The notes under the pieces are model-generated. The model searched no databases. It was not told the origin of the DNA and worked only from the letters and a program-made list of their open reading frames with translations. Both the position numbers and the translations under genes were made by a program. A stretch of DNA of 64,000 nt from Phalacrocorax aristotelis. Taxonomy: Eukaryota; Chordata; Aves; Suliformes; Phalacrocoracidae. The stretch's first letter is position 1. Every line of letters begins with the position of its first letter. The DNA lies in the NCBI RefSeq assembly GCF_949628215.1, contig NC_134281.1, forward strand, positions 8,690,501 to 8,754,500, given 5' to 3'. Shown here one piece after another: positions 30,101 through 43,600 of the stretch.

Positions 30101-33100
30101 GCAAAACATGGCCCATCCCACCCAGGCAGGGCAAACAGCTAGGATGAATTGACCGCTGCAATCGTGATATAATATCTCGGTACTACCTAATCTTGTCCTT
30201 CTAAATTAAGCACATGAAGTGGGTAGATGGTAGAAAGTACTATTGGACATGTGGCGGCAGTGATTACAAACTGCAGTTTGAGAAAGTGGGACAAAAAGCT
30301 CAACCGTTTCCCTTGACTTCGCCCACATTTCCAAGGTCAGCCGTCCAATCCTGAATACAATGAGGGAAACACAAACACCTCTCCAGCTGTTCTTGGAAAA
30401 CTGAAACGTGCTGTTTAATGCCAAAGCCATTTGGTCCTTGTCTCCAACCTTCAGCCAAAAATGTACTGATTTCTAAAAGGCTCAGGTGAGAAGAGGAAAG
30501 AGCATTTCCAGTTCTTGCAAAAATACAAGGAGATACAAGTTCCTGTGAGATTTTTGCCTGTTTCATCCGATAGCTTCAATCCCATAATTAGGTCTCCTGT
30601 CTCTTCATTTGATGCTCTGTCCCATTTATCTGCAGCTTTCTGACCCTGTTTCCATATCTGGTAATATTTTTTCCCATTACTGCTCTCTAAAGAAGCAAAA
30701 AAAGAAGCATTCTTGACCTTCACTCGATGACTGAGATCTATAAGAACCGCACTAACTTTGTATTTTGAGGGAGACGATCGTGGTGTCAGAGTAGGATATC
30801 TATAAAGTAGGATATATATATATATTTATATATATATATAAAGTAGGAGATATATATATGTATTTATATATAAAGTAGGATATATATAAAGTAATGGTTT
30901 CCATAGAGCAGATAGGGCCCAGTCAGTGCCCCGCCGGTCTGATGGGCCTCCTGAAATTGGACTCTGAGAGAAGAGGGCTCTCCACACCCCAGAGCAGCAC
31001 TGGATGCAAAAAGACTGATTTTTTTGGGCAAGGCTAAGCATACAAAATGCAGGCAGTGGCTGAGCACCCGCTGCAGCCTTCAGCCAGGGCAGAGAGGACG
31101 TATGCTCATCTTGCATTTAAATCAGAGTCAAAATTTATTAACAGGGAAGAACGTTCCTGCCTGTGAAATGGCACATGCTTCCTGTCAGATCCGGGCAGTG
31201 AAACCATGTTCCCAAATGCCAAATCTAAGAATAGATGAGCTGCGTGTCAACAGCATCACCTTTTTATCTGATAGATGTTTATTAAGTGAAGACAGAATAT
31301 CTGTTGCATAACAGCAAGCCACCCGCTGCCAAATAGCAACCTTCACTCTGCCACAGATAAATGTGTTCTCAGCTAATTTATGCTAATGCTGTACTTCAAG
31401 GTACACAGTGCTTGCCAAATTTTGAAAGGCCAGATTTCTCAATGGTACAACATGACCCCAGAAAGAGACATCTCATCCTCTGATGGGGGCATAAATACCC
31501 AGTGATGGCCGCAGCTCACTTGGAGCAGCTCTTGGCCAGGTCAGCGAGGCCAACCTGAGAGCACCCACAAAGGACTGGACCCAGGATATTTGGGACAGAG
31601 ATTTGGCATGGTGAACTCCTCCTGTTAGCCCATCTTCATTTGCAGACATAGTTCAAGGTTCATCTCTATTGCTCCCAACAGCTTCAGCACTCTGGTGCAT
31701 GGGTCCCTCTCAAGCCACCCAGCACCTGGTTCACGCTTTGATTTCAACAACCATCTCTCCAAGCAGCCCGTGCCCCTGAGGACAGATGAGCAGTGCTCTG
31801 CGGCAGCAGCGGCAGGAGTGGTTAACCTGGCTTACAATCAGCCTTGGCATCTCCATGGCAACTCCAGCGGATGCTGCACTCCTAATGGCTCATGAGGAAC
31901 CACACCACACTCACAAGCAGCAGTTGCAATCAAGTTCTGTCTTGGACATCTCCAAGGGGGCAAGAGGATAATGCAGAAGAAATTAATAAGAGGCATAGAA
32001 ACCGCTTTGAATAGTGAAACTGTCACAACAATTCCTCCGGATTAAAATTAGTCTGTTCCTTAAAATGCACAACATTTCTTCTGTCTCTCGTGTTTTTGCT
32101 CTGCTGCTGCTGCTCACTGATGCCCTGCACCCATCCATAGAGGAGGCTGAAGGGGTCGGAGCGGGGCGTGCTGCCCTCAGACAGGCTCACTGTACCAGGA
32201 CTGGATTTCACCGGCAGGACGTGAAAGACCCCAAACACAAGCATGGAAAATCCAACACCATTAAACTAGTGCACCTTTCAACTGTGGCATACTGGAAGGA
32301 GAAGCATCTGAAAACCTGCTGGAGAGCTTTTGCAGTAAAAAAAAAATAAAACCAGCTTCATTATAAGCCATATGAGAGTCCTGACCTGAACTTCTAGGTC
32401 AGAGACTCAGCCCTGTCAGCAGTGCCACCTCAAATCCCCAACCCTCACCTTTCCCAAACTCTTTTGCAGGTGGGTGACCGCACTGCAGTAACCCCTGAGG
32501 GATTTTGTGTTCCCAGCTAAGTGAAAAGGATATTTTTCATGTGCAAGCTGCTGGGCAGCTCTCCCTGGGGGCTGTGCTGCCATGGGAGAGGTTTACACCC
32601 CAACCTTGGGCAGGAATACCCCTCACACCACCCAGGCACCTGCTAGAGCGGGTGATGGCCCACCTCACCGCCGGGGTGCATCCCTGAGGATCACTGGGCA
32701 GGATTTAGCCTCTCATCACTATTCAAGAGCCAAAAGGCACTTCTGTCTCATAGCTCACATCCTCCTCACCCCCAGACTCTGCTGCCGTGGTGGGAGCTCT
32801 CCCCCACGGCCCCTCCAGCTCCATGTGCCAGGAGTCGGGGAAAGCAAATTACACCGGTTTTAGGGTTAATGTGTTTGCATTCATATTCCAAACCTTGCTT
32901 TCACATCTATAACTCATTTTCCGACATCTTCAAGCAAATTTCACACTGTTGGAAAAATGTCAAAGGTTTACTCTGATATGTGTGGTATTTACTGATACCA
33001 CTAGGGAGAGAGATGATCATATCTTCCCCATCCCATCCTGCTTCTTACGAGAGTGAAAACATATCAGGAGAATTCACTGGGTTTTGCTATATTTGGTATA

Positions 33101-34150
33101 TGCAAATGAGCATAAATCAAACTGCCCAAGGAGCACAGACAAATAACTCTGCATATAAGAGACCCAAGGAAGAGCTTACATGACCAAAAGTTTATCTGTT
33201 TTTTCCAATTGTATTAGATGGTCTTAGGGTATGTGGCGTTGCCAACAGAGAGCAGGACCTGAAGCCGAGGACCAGCCTCGTGCAAGCCTTATGCTTGGCA
33301 TCAACTGGAATAAGAGTGGTTTTAAAGAAAGTAGGAAAAAAAGGCAGATGGATGAAAACTGTAGGGCATCAATGCTGGGATTTCCCTCAGATTAATTTAT
33401 TCCCTGGAATATCAGCAGGAAAAGATTCCTCCAAATCTCCAAGAAGTCCAGAGAGGTCTTTAACACGCAGCAGGGAGGTAAGTGGCAGTCTTGTGCCACA
33501 AAAGAAACAAGCAGAATGAAGCAAGCAGCAATGCTCTTTCTGGTTTGGGTTGATTCGAAACCCAGGATTTAAAACGAAGTGGCTGCAAGACTGTAAATTA
33601 GTGGTTTGAAGAGCTGTGGTGGGGCTGGCGCTCCCGCAGGGTCTCGGAAAGGGGGTGGCAGGGCTGATCTGGGCACAGTTGCCTGCTTGGCCGGTGGCTG
33701 CAGAGTGGCACAGAGAGGATTTGTGCCACAAAAACAGCTGAAGGAGCTCAGTATGCCCAGTGCCAGAGGGAGCAGGGACAGGCTGCGGGCTGGAGCCCCA
33801 GCTGCTCACACTGCACCCGGGCAGCCAGGCTTGCATCGCTCCGCATCCCGGGCAGAAGGCAAAGGCTCCAGTGTAGCCCTTTGCTGTATAAGGCCCTTTT
33901 CTTTACTGAGAAAATAAATGCTCTATTTTAAAGCTTGGGATGTAGTAAGCAGAGAAAAAAAAAAGCACATTATTGGAATATTGGTCCTAACCTGACCACC
34001 TGCAAACCCGGGACAGGGCAGGAGGCAGAGACAGGGCTCCGGTATCCATGGTGGGGAGGACACCTATTACTGGGACCAGGCACATCAAATGTCGTCCCAG
34101 CCTGGCCAATTCCAATAGCCACAAGGCCACCGGGAGCCCTCTTAGGCCTG
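27127..34150. other. Intergenic spacer, no gene recognised
   Basis: Mostly AT-rich unique sequence with one AT-rich tandem block near 30.8 kb. 27535-27700 looks like a conserved non-coding stretch by composition only. No RNA gene or mobile element is recognised. Confidence 0.7.
30791..30893. repeat. AT-rich tandem block with recurring GTAGGATA-type motif
   Basis: Long (TA)n runs are interrupted by repeated AAAGTAGGA or GTAGGATA segments (starts near 30791, 30805, 30842 and 30874). This looks like a decayed minisatellite. Confidence 0.88.
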
Positions 34151-37100
34151 TGGATTAAATTCAGCTATTATTAATGCATGTCATTCTGCTGATACCCAAA
34201 TATCAATCAATATTATTGACGTCATTAAATTTTGCTCTCGGCCTATAACTGTAATTTAATTTTGCCCAGACCGGAAAAAAAAAAAAAAAATAAGCACACT
34301 GCATGAAAGCAATATTCCTAAGGCTTCATTTTGGAAAGACATTCGGATCTCAGAAACAGGACTTGAAGTGTTTGTGGCAAGGAATATGCTTAATTAGATT
34401 CATGTCTGAGAAGTCCCCAGCTGTTCTGCAGACAAACAGAAATATCTGAGATTTCTTCCAGCTCTGTGGAGACACAGAGATTGGCTCTTCTCCCTGTTGC
34501 CTCAGTCTGAGAGATTTGCACGTATGATTATTATCTGGTGCTGTTTCAGACATACAAGATGCCACACAATCTCTGAGCACAGAGCAAATATTCCAGCATT
34601 TTGTCTCATGATTACTTCCACCCTGTTCACTTCAGCATCTGAAAAATTCTTTGCCTTTTTTTTCATGTGAAAGGCTTTCTGGAAGTTGGACATAACATAC
34701 ATTCATTATGAAATGAAAATACCTCATGTGTTCAGGATGGAAAAAAAAAATCCCTGGCTTTCAAGAAAGCTTTGTGAGCTTATTAAAAACAAGAGTGCTC
34801 ACTATGCATGTTGTTCTGCCAAATGAAAAATTCCCTTCTCTCTTCTCAGGCTTGTAAGCTGCTTTGTGTGCTCAAGACATCTCCTTCCAGCATCCAGCAC
34901 ATTTTCATGGTTAGTCTAACTTGGAATAAAATATCAGCTGCCTTGTAATGACAGAAGGGAATCACAGAGCAGCCACAGCTCGGCTCCATCATCATTGGAA
35001 AAGGGATCTTGGGGAAGCCACCAGTGACGACGCCCTCCCGGCCCTCAGACCTTGGGAGCAGACCCCCGTGCCGCAGGGAACTGTCATACCCAACCATGCT
35101 TCTGGGGAGAAGCTGAAACAGAAACTGTGTGCCAAAACCACAGCTGGCCATAAACACCACAGCTCAAGAAGAAGCGAGCCGTGACCGCTCCCAAAATCCA
35201 AGTCCCCGGGGCACCGCAGCAAGTCCAACCACAAGCGGAAAGACGCAGTTTGGGAACTCCAGCTCCAGCTGCGATTCCCAGGCCCATCTCACCAGCCTGG
35301 CCGCTTTCCTCTTCTCTTTCTTGCTCCCCATCACTCACCCCATCCCTGTTTTTAGGGGTCCCACCCGCAGCCCTGCTCCTGGCTAACGCTTTGAGACAAA
35401 GCTGCAGTGCATGGCAGGGTGGTGAACATAGGGGTTGGTCCTCCGCTGCCTCCTTGCCTCTAATTTCTCCTGCTACCCCTTAGACTTCTCCATAGCCCAT
35501 CCTACCACCCAGGCTGGCCTGGGACGAAGTGCCGACAGGCACTGTGCAGGTCAGGCAACTGGCCGCTGCACGTGGAGGAGCCCAACTGGGTGTCTCGGCA
35601 CAACCAGCTGCCGTGCTGCTGGGTACAGCCCTAAGCACGTGGCGTTTTGGAAATGCAGCTCTTACCGAGGTTTGTCCCAGGGTGCTGGGGTTGGATACAC
35701 AGCGGAGCATGAGGACAGGAGAGCATCAAACACTTGCGACCCTTGGGAAAGTGAGGTTAACCTCTCTCTGCTGGAGCTGCCTACAATGGGGAGTGTCCAG
35801 GTCCTGGTGAGGCATGTCAGATAAGGAATATCACCCCAAACCCTGCTGTGGCTGGGCTGAATCTGATACTGAAGAATACATATTGCAAAGATCAGACTAG
35901 CAAAGTGCACCAGTGGAGTCACCTCCAGCAGACAGTGGAACAAATCAAGGCTCTGATCAGTCAGTTATTTAAAAATAACTTATTTCCTGGAAAAAAAAGG
36001 CTTCCAGAGGGAGAAGTGGACTTTTTGAGCTAGCTGGAAAAAACTGCACAAAGCAGCTCAATCTCATGTATCACCAAGACCTCCCTCCCCACCCAAGGAG
36101 GGCCACACAGCACTGGCAAGCACCCAAAGGTTTTCCCAGAACCGGCATAATTTGTTCCCACGGGGCAGAGCGATTCACCCAGCATGGCTGCAAAACTCTG
36201 TGTTTCATCTGACCAAGGATGAGATGAGTAAGAGCAACTACAAGGATGAATAAACACTTAAGGAGCTTTGAAGAGCTGCTCTCAGTAGCCAGCAGTAGCA
36301 TTCATTATCCCCTAACCACCTGAAATGGGACCTCCTGGTCCCTCCCTTGCACGCTGCGAGCCAAGTCAGTCGGTTGGTAGGTGGTGGCATTTGGGCAGGC
36401 AGGTTGGTAATTTGGAATGATTCAGTACTGGATCACACACGGCTCATTTGCTATAGCAGATCACATTCTCCATGTGGATTATCTGCAAGGCTCTCTCCTT
36501 CTCCTAGTTCTTCATTCCCATTTATCTTACAAGCAATTAAGACTGTTTAAGAAGACAATCACTTTGGACTTTGAAGCTTTTTTCTCTGATCTGGTATGCT
36601 TGTTCTTAAAATATAACTTCGAATGTTGTGGCATTCTGGATGTTTTCTGTTTCAATAACAGGCTGGTAATTGTAATTAGTTTTATCATAGTGGAAATTCA
36701 AAAATCTGCTCTGAATGCCTTCCTTTGAATTTAGTTAAAAGGCAGTTTTTGAGCTGACAATCATTTTGACTGTAGTTTGTGAGAAAGACTCAAATTTTAA
36801 ACTTACGGGAAAGGCTCATTTTACTGCAGGGTTGAGAATCCACTGTCTCAGAGCTCACTGGCATGGTGAGGTGCTAGTGAGAGCCAGAGCAAATATTTCT
36901 CTGGGCTTCCACTTTCACGCAGTATGTTTTAGATTACACTTGATTCAGGAGATGAAGCTGGGGGTGGCAGGAGGGAAGGAGATGAGTAGGTAAGAATGAA
37001 AGGAGGCAGCGCATGGAAAAATGGGAGGAAACAGTCAACTACAGAAAAAAATGATGCACAGAAAGGGTGAGGAGGTACTGGCAGGATTGAGAGTAGATCA

Positions 37101-38221
37101 TACAGAAAGCTCAGAGTTATATGTACCAGACTGAACAGATAAGGATAATAAGGAAATATATAAGGCTAATGTATCAAAGGATTGCTGCTCAGCACATCAG
37201 GAAGGGCTGTGAGTCACTAGAGGTGGGATGGAGAAAACAGGAAAAGGGGAATGAGCAAGAGGAAAACACCAAGAATATGCTAAGAATGTTAAAAGATGTT
37301 GAAACAGTCAATATATGGTTCAAAATATTCAAAATACTTTTTTGTGTGTTTGGACAACTCTACAGTAAGAGAGCGGCAGACGAGCAATGTGCCCAGGAGG
37401 GGGATGTGGCTGGGCAGAGGCTGTGCCCAGCGGGGAGCTGGTGCTGGGGTGCGGCGGGGGCAGGAGCCAGCCAGGGCTCAGGCTCTGCGCAAACCAGCAC
37501 CCACACTTGGCACAAACCTTCTCTTTCCTCCCTCCTCTTTTATTCTAGGCTCCACTCCGCTGCTGGGAATTCGTGTTGGTTACCTTGCACCAGGTGAAGC
37601 TAATCCACTGTACGAGTCCTTCTGTGGGTGCTGTGTCCTCTTCCAGTTGCCAAAATATGCTGCTCCTTTCGACGATGAGATGGCTCTGCCCCCACGTAAT
37701 TTCCACAGCAATATGCAGAATGCAATATATATTAGGGTAGCCTGCAGCACCCGTATAGGGCTAGTGAGACATCCAGGGGATATGAAAATAAAAAATTGAA
37801 TTGAGCATGAACTTCTGCATCAGATTCTCAGATGGGCAAGAGCAAGGGCAGCATTGCAAAACAGCAACCAAGGGCAAGGCTGCATCTAACTCTGGGGGTG
37901 ATTGTCATGGAAACTACAAGTAAAGTATCACAAAACATAAGTAGGTACGAAAAAGGTACCTGAGAATAGCTGCTCCAGGAATGGCTCTTTGCAAAGGTTC
38001 TAGACATTAAAAGTCAATTGAATAAACAGTTTAGTAATTTTAGATGTTCTTGGAAAATGGATTTTGAAGGGCAAAATGGGACAAAAGAAAAAAAAAAAAT
38101 TACAGCTTAACAAAAACTCCAGGAAAAAAAAAGCTCTGAGAGGAAAATGAATGCAAGAGTCCTGCAAGCTTTCTTAAATACATACCTTCATATGTACAGA
38201 TAAACTCATGCATGTGAGTTA

Positions 38222-38320
38222 CACACATATAGTATCGTCTGTGTGTATATATATATGACTATATATAGTGTGTATACATATATATAACTATATATAGTAC
38301 GTATACATATATATACACAC
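38222..38320. repeat. TATA/ACAC-rich repeat with two 29-bp tandem units
   Basis: Two almost identical 29-bp units, each starting ACTATATATAGT and continuing GTATACATATATATA, lie at 38258-38286 and 38287-38315. They sit in a wider TA/CA-rich block. Confidence 0.9.
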
Positions 38321-40609
38321 TACTGAAAAAATAATGCCAAAAAAAGAAGCCAGCACAAAAAAAAAAACCCAACTTCCTACATCAGACTGAAGACGACAGG
38401 TTTCTCAGAGGTTAACTGTACTGAAGTCCAAGGCCTTGAGCAGAAAAGCGAGTTGTTAGATGAGTTGGACCGGTGTCTAAATGGCACCTGACCAAGGATG
38501 GCTATGACCAGAAAATACACACTGAGGGTGAGATCCAGCCACCCAACAGCAGAATGGGTGGGTGCCAAAGAGCTGAAATAATCAGAAAATGCATGAAACA
38601 GGGAGCTCTGCGTGTCTGCAGAGAGCCCTGATGGGCGGAAGGTGGGGGTACAGCCTCCAGCCGACTGGGAGGTGTTCTGCAATTAACAGCAAGCATTTGA
38701 TGGCCACAGACCAGGACACCTTTGTCTCTGCTCAAGAGAGCAGCAGTGTTTCACAAAGTGCATTTCTTTTTGCTGTGAGGAACACCTCCCCGTGACAGAC
38801 AGACAGTGGCACATCCGGGGTTATTCCAGCCAAAATTGCCGGTGGGCTGATGCCTGTGAGCTGCAAGTGCAGGAGAAGGAGTAAGGGTGCCAGTCCAGAG
38901 AGCAGAGCAGCAGGTACAACCTCTGAGGGATGGTATTGGGAACAGCAGGGCAGGATTCAGCATGAACACGGAGGAAAGCAGATGAGATGTGGAGGTACTG
39001 TCATGCAGGTCACTCTAGGAAAGCATTAAAGGGCAATTTATGCACTTAGAGAGGAAAAAATTGAGTTGTGTCAGGGAAAAATGTTAGCTGGAAGAGGTAA
39101 GAGGCAGCAGAATATATGTTAGATCCATCACCAGCACACACTGCTGGCTGGGGCCAGGATAATCCTGCTCCGTTTTTATGCCACATTGGAATAAGCATTG
39201 AATAAACGGGAATAATCCTGTGACAGCGAATAGTGTGCATGTGCTAGTAACTGCCTAGCGGTGTGTCTCAGCAGGCAAGGCGAAAAAAGGTTGGTTCAAG
39301 GGGGAGTACCTGGGAAGTGCTCTGGCATTGCACGGGGTTCATGTGAGTTGTGGGGAGATTTTAGAAGCTGGTCATATCCACACCATGTAACATACAACAA
39401 TCAGAACCTCAAACTACACCCCAAAAGGAGGCAGCAATGGAAGAACCATCTCAGTTACCAGAGGAGGTGACACAGGGAAAAAAAAAACAAAAGTACAGAG
39501 AGCAAGAGATGAGGAGGGGACAGTCAGGGAGAGGTGAAAGGAGAATGGAAATCAAGGGAAAAATAACCGCACCTAAGAGGCAATTCTAATCAGCTACAAA
39601 AGCAGAGTTAAACGCAGCCCCAGTTGCAGAGCCGTGTGCCATGGAGACGGGCGGATAACTGCCGTGGCAGCAAAGGCTGAACGCTGCAGCCAGCTGGGGT
39701 TTTACAGGGCACTAACCAGGTATTTATGAAATACCATTGAGGGACAGGCTTCTTTACTTCTGAGTGGTTACAACATAGAAAAGACACCAAAAGGAACTAA
39801 TTACATAGGGGTTTTTTACTCAATATTGTCAAATCGCAGCTGAGGAAGATTAAATATGCAACCAAAAGTTACCTACACTGCCGTAATACCACTAATAACA
39901 CTAGCATTTATAGAGGGCTAAATCACGCTTTCCTTGCTTAAGGCCCTTCCCTCTGACCTTTGAAGATTTGATCTTGAGACGTGATGTAAATCATCTGGGG
40001 AGTTTTCTTCACCTCTACCAGATGAAAGATATTCCTATTCTGGGAAAGCAGGGTTAGGCTTCCAAAAAAAGAAAGATACTGGAGGTACTTGGGCATCCCA
40101 GTTCTCCGCTTCCCAAAGTCACTCAGACACCTCTGTGCAGTGGCAAAGCAGTTGCCATCAGTGGAGGAGCACCCTCCAACACTGCACACAGAGATGGACT
40201 CTCAGTTACAGATGGTTTGAATTTTCTCCGCACTTACTGAAACCAACATAAATAATCCAGCTATTTTCACCCAAACTGAAGTGCAAGCAACTTGCCTATT
40301 AGTAAAAGTACAACACGTAGGGCGATTGGCGCCAGGGCAGTACAGCACAGCAACGTGAGTGTTCACCCGCAAACCCCACTCACTCTGGGATGTGTAGTGC
40401 ACTCAGGAGACACGAAAAAGAGCAGTTTCTTCAGTTAAATTAATGTTCAAGTCAATGGGCATTTGGTAGATGCTCTCCAGGTACACCAACTGTCTGCAGC
40501 AATGGCCAGAGCTGCATTCCCATACATTTTAGAGAATACCTTGCCCTGTCAACTTAGCAGGGCATTCAGACTGCATCCAAGCCACCACTGGGCTTATTTT
40601 AAAAGCCAA

Positions 40610-40653
40610 CATGGTGTTTAAACACCACACTGGTGTTTGCATCAAACACCATG
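40610..40653. repeat. Four alternating inverted copies of GGTGTTT
   Basis: GGTGTTT at 40613-40619, AAACACC at 40620-40626, GGTGTTT at 40632-40638 and AAACACC at 40644-40650. The outer arms extend to CATGGTGTTT (40610-40619) and AAACACCATG (40644-40653), a perfect 10-bp inverted pair. The motif resembles forkhead (FOX) binding sites; function is inferred only. Confidence 0.9.
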
Positions 40654-41962
40654 TCCCTTGGTTAATAAATATGTGCTTGGTTCGCTACAAGATCTCAATA
40701 GAAGTTATACAACACTTCTCAGCCAAGCGCTTTTCTTTGCACGATGTGAAAATGACTTGTGTTCTAAAGACTGAAAAAAAAAATTAAACGACGCTGTGTG
40801 TTTGAAAAGAAGCTGTGCAAAATACATCAATATTTGTAATTACAGCAGCAGCTGCTGTTCTGCGAGCAGTCACGGATGAAGGCTGCTTTCCCATGGAGCC
40901 CATACCCTTTCTCACCACTTTCCCCCCACCCCCACCACGACAATAATCCCAGTTCTTCCTTCCTACGTGCCTCACGCCTATATATTTCCCATCCTTCCAT
41001 GTAGCCTGCGATGGCCATGCAGCACTCCTCACTGCTGGCCTCGTTCCCTACGTACCAGCTAAGCAAAAGGCCTTGCTAGCGCGGGGCACCGAGATACAGG
41101 TGCCACAGGGCAGGACAGCATGGGTTAGCCAAAACGGCTGATCCTTTCCAGTTTGGATCTGCTGTACCTGATCTGCATGTAACTTCAAGGAATTGGACAT
41201 CATCAAGAGCTCGTGACATCTGCCAGATTTGGTTCAAGTTGACCAAAGGGTTCAAACACATTAGAGCAGAGAAACACAGCCTGATGGGCGGAGGGTATAT
41301 TCACATGAGACTATTGTCTTAGAAAAAGAGGATTAAAAAAATCATCAAAGGACAGAAGTCACTAAGACACCACAGGGAAGGCTGGCACGGCTGTGCTAAG
41401 GAGGAGGAAAATGGAGTAACTCCCCTGAGGTCTGAGAGATTTCAAAATCCTCGCTCTCCATTTCAAATTATCTCAGTAAACTGATAACAATTACACCAGC
41501 CAGCCACCAACCTGAGGATTTAAATAAGCTTTTTGCTACCAGCACATGTACACCCCAATGAATTCCAACCAGATGGTTTGTTTAAAGAACACATCATATG
41601 CACAACAATCAATATCCAGATTTCAGCGGGGCTGTTGCGAGGAAAAAGATATAATTGTAGAAACGTAAAAACCCCCCAGTTTGGACCAAAGCTGGGCAAG
41701 AGTAATCAGCACTTCTTAAAGTCTTAGAAACATAGTGAAAGAGCTGAAGTGTGTGTAATCACCAGTGAGAGGCATTGTAGCAAAGCAGATAAAGTTAATT
41801 ATACAGTACAGGAGCGTTTTCAGTTGATGTGGTAGTAATCATAGTCAACAGAGGAGTGCCCAACAGAAAGAAACACATACAATAAAAGCAATCATGTGGT
41901 GAAAGCGTACAGCACAAATTACCTAAAAAACAAAGGCAGATACAGACACATGGCTGGAGTTG

Positions 41963-42012
41963 ACAAATCTTAATAAAGATTAGTATCTTTATTAATCTTT
42001 ATAAAGATTTGT
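41963..42012. repeat. Nested perfect palindromes, AATCTTTATAAAGATT type
   Basis: TTAATAAAGAT (41970-41980) and ATCTTTATTAA (41985-41995) are exact complements around a 4-base loop. ACAAATCTT (41963-41971) pairs with AAGATTTGT (42004-42012). A 16-bp perfect palindrome lies at 41994-42009. No element family is recognised. Confidence 0.92.
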
Positions 42013-43600
42013 AGACTTCTATGTCCAATAGGATACCTTAAAAAGCAGCAGACCTTACGTCGTGGATGGCACCCCCCCCAAAATTGTCACATCAGTCTGG
42101 AGGAGGTATTAATATTTGTGCTCTACGTGGGGAAGCAAGGGCCAGATCCAGCACGAGTCCGTGACAATATTCACACCGTTTGTCATGAGAAACACCAGTT
42201 ATGTCCTGGGTGCCGCTGCTGTGTATGAAACGAATGCACCAGCAGGAGGGTCTAGAGTACCAATTTTCTGAAAGTAAATCTGTACTTAGGAGAAAAGATG
42301 CAGTTAATAGACCTCACATTGAAATTCAGGCTCACAGGCTACCATTTCGTACAGACCATTCAACATCTGCATCCACCAGTCTGCATTAAAAGCAGGGGGG
42401 CTGGAATACAGGACCTAAAGTAAAAGGTTCAAGAGTAAATCATTTGCGTGTCTGTATATTTATGCATCGCCACAAACATCTTTTCAATGTCTCTTGGTTT
42501 GGTGATGGGACAGACACAGCACACAGAATTTCACTCCCCCATGCCAGCAGCAATCTCTCCCGCTCCTCATTACAAGCCATTTCACCCAGGAGCTGTCTCT
42601 TCCCATATGGTTTTGTGGCACCAAAATGGATTCTCACCTGTTCAAGAAGAGCTTCCCCCCCCTCCCCCAAGATTTCCTGAAGCAGTGGCATTAAATAAAT
42701 CCAGCCTCAGGCAGCAGCGTGCCATCATCCTCGCCTGCACCCAGGGCTGCTGCAGGTACGGGGGGAAGGAAGAGGCTCCCCCACCCCATCCCTACCTGCC
42801 AGTTTGATTTCTCATGGCCATTAGACATTAATAGCTTTTCAGATGTCTAATGAATGATGCTGTTTCATCCTGTCTTCCCAGGGTAATAAACTCCCGCTAA
42901 CTTGGCTTTTTGTTGGAACACCCCCATTAACAGACTTTAATGATGCAAAAGACTTAATTTGGGGACTATGTGAAATGTTGTCCTTCAGAGCATCCTGATG
43001 CGCTAGGAGGATTTATTGATTTGAAAATATGCAGATAAATAAGTAAAACACACTAATTGCTGTGAAACAGATCTTGCTGATCAGATGTAATTAGCAATAT
43101 TGAAAGGGTGACAAAACAACATCAGGGAGGTCAAGAGATGCAGAAATCCCACTCCAAGGGCATTTTCTAACTGTCCTTACACTTGTGCCAGGGCTTGTCT
43201 AATGTCAGCCGGCTAGCGGAGCTGTACTGGCAGAGGGCTTGACCCTGTGCCTTTCACTCCTTGCTAATACAGACTGTAATTTTTGAAAGCCAGACTTGCA
43301 GAGATGAGAGCCGTATCTATGCCAACAATAATTACCTATGAAAAAAGATAACTTCTAGGAGCTTATTCAGAAGAAATCAGTGCCTAACACCTGTAGGTTT
43401 ATGTACAGCAGCTCTAGGGCAGATTTGAGTATTGCTGTCAACACTTCCACTGCTGAAGGAAGAATGAAGCCAGACATGACTCAAGTGCCATCTTTTCCAA
43501 GGTTAAGTTAAAACAACCTTGCAAATGAAACAAATGTATCAGCCTTGAAGATGCCTGAGGATCACAGCAAGGTAAGAAACTGTAATTGGTACTATCAAGG

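Larger units (their letters stand above)
34151..43600. other. Intergenic spacer, no gene recognised
   Basis: Contains a 17-base A-run near 34276, a TATA-rich tandem block at 38222-38320, the inverted arrays at 40610-40653 and 41963-42012, and two stretches that look like conserved non-coding DNA (34150-34270 and 42805-43110). A 167-codon ORF at 37296-37799 and similar ORFs have no recognised family. Confidence 0.7.

Noticed and set aside
37296-37799. 167-codon plus-strand ORF
   Set aside because: No recognised domain, overlaps another frame at 37121-37597, and includes low-complexity and AT-rich sequence.
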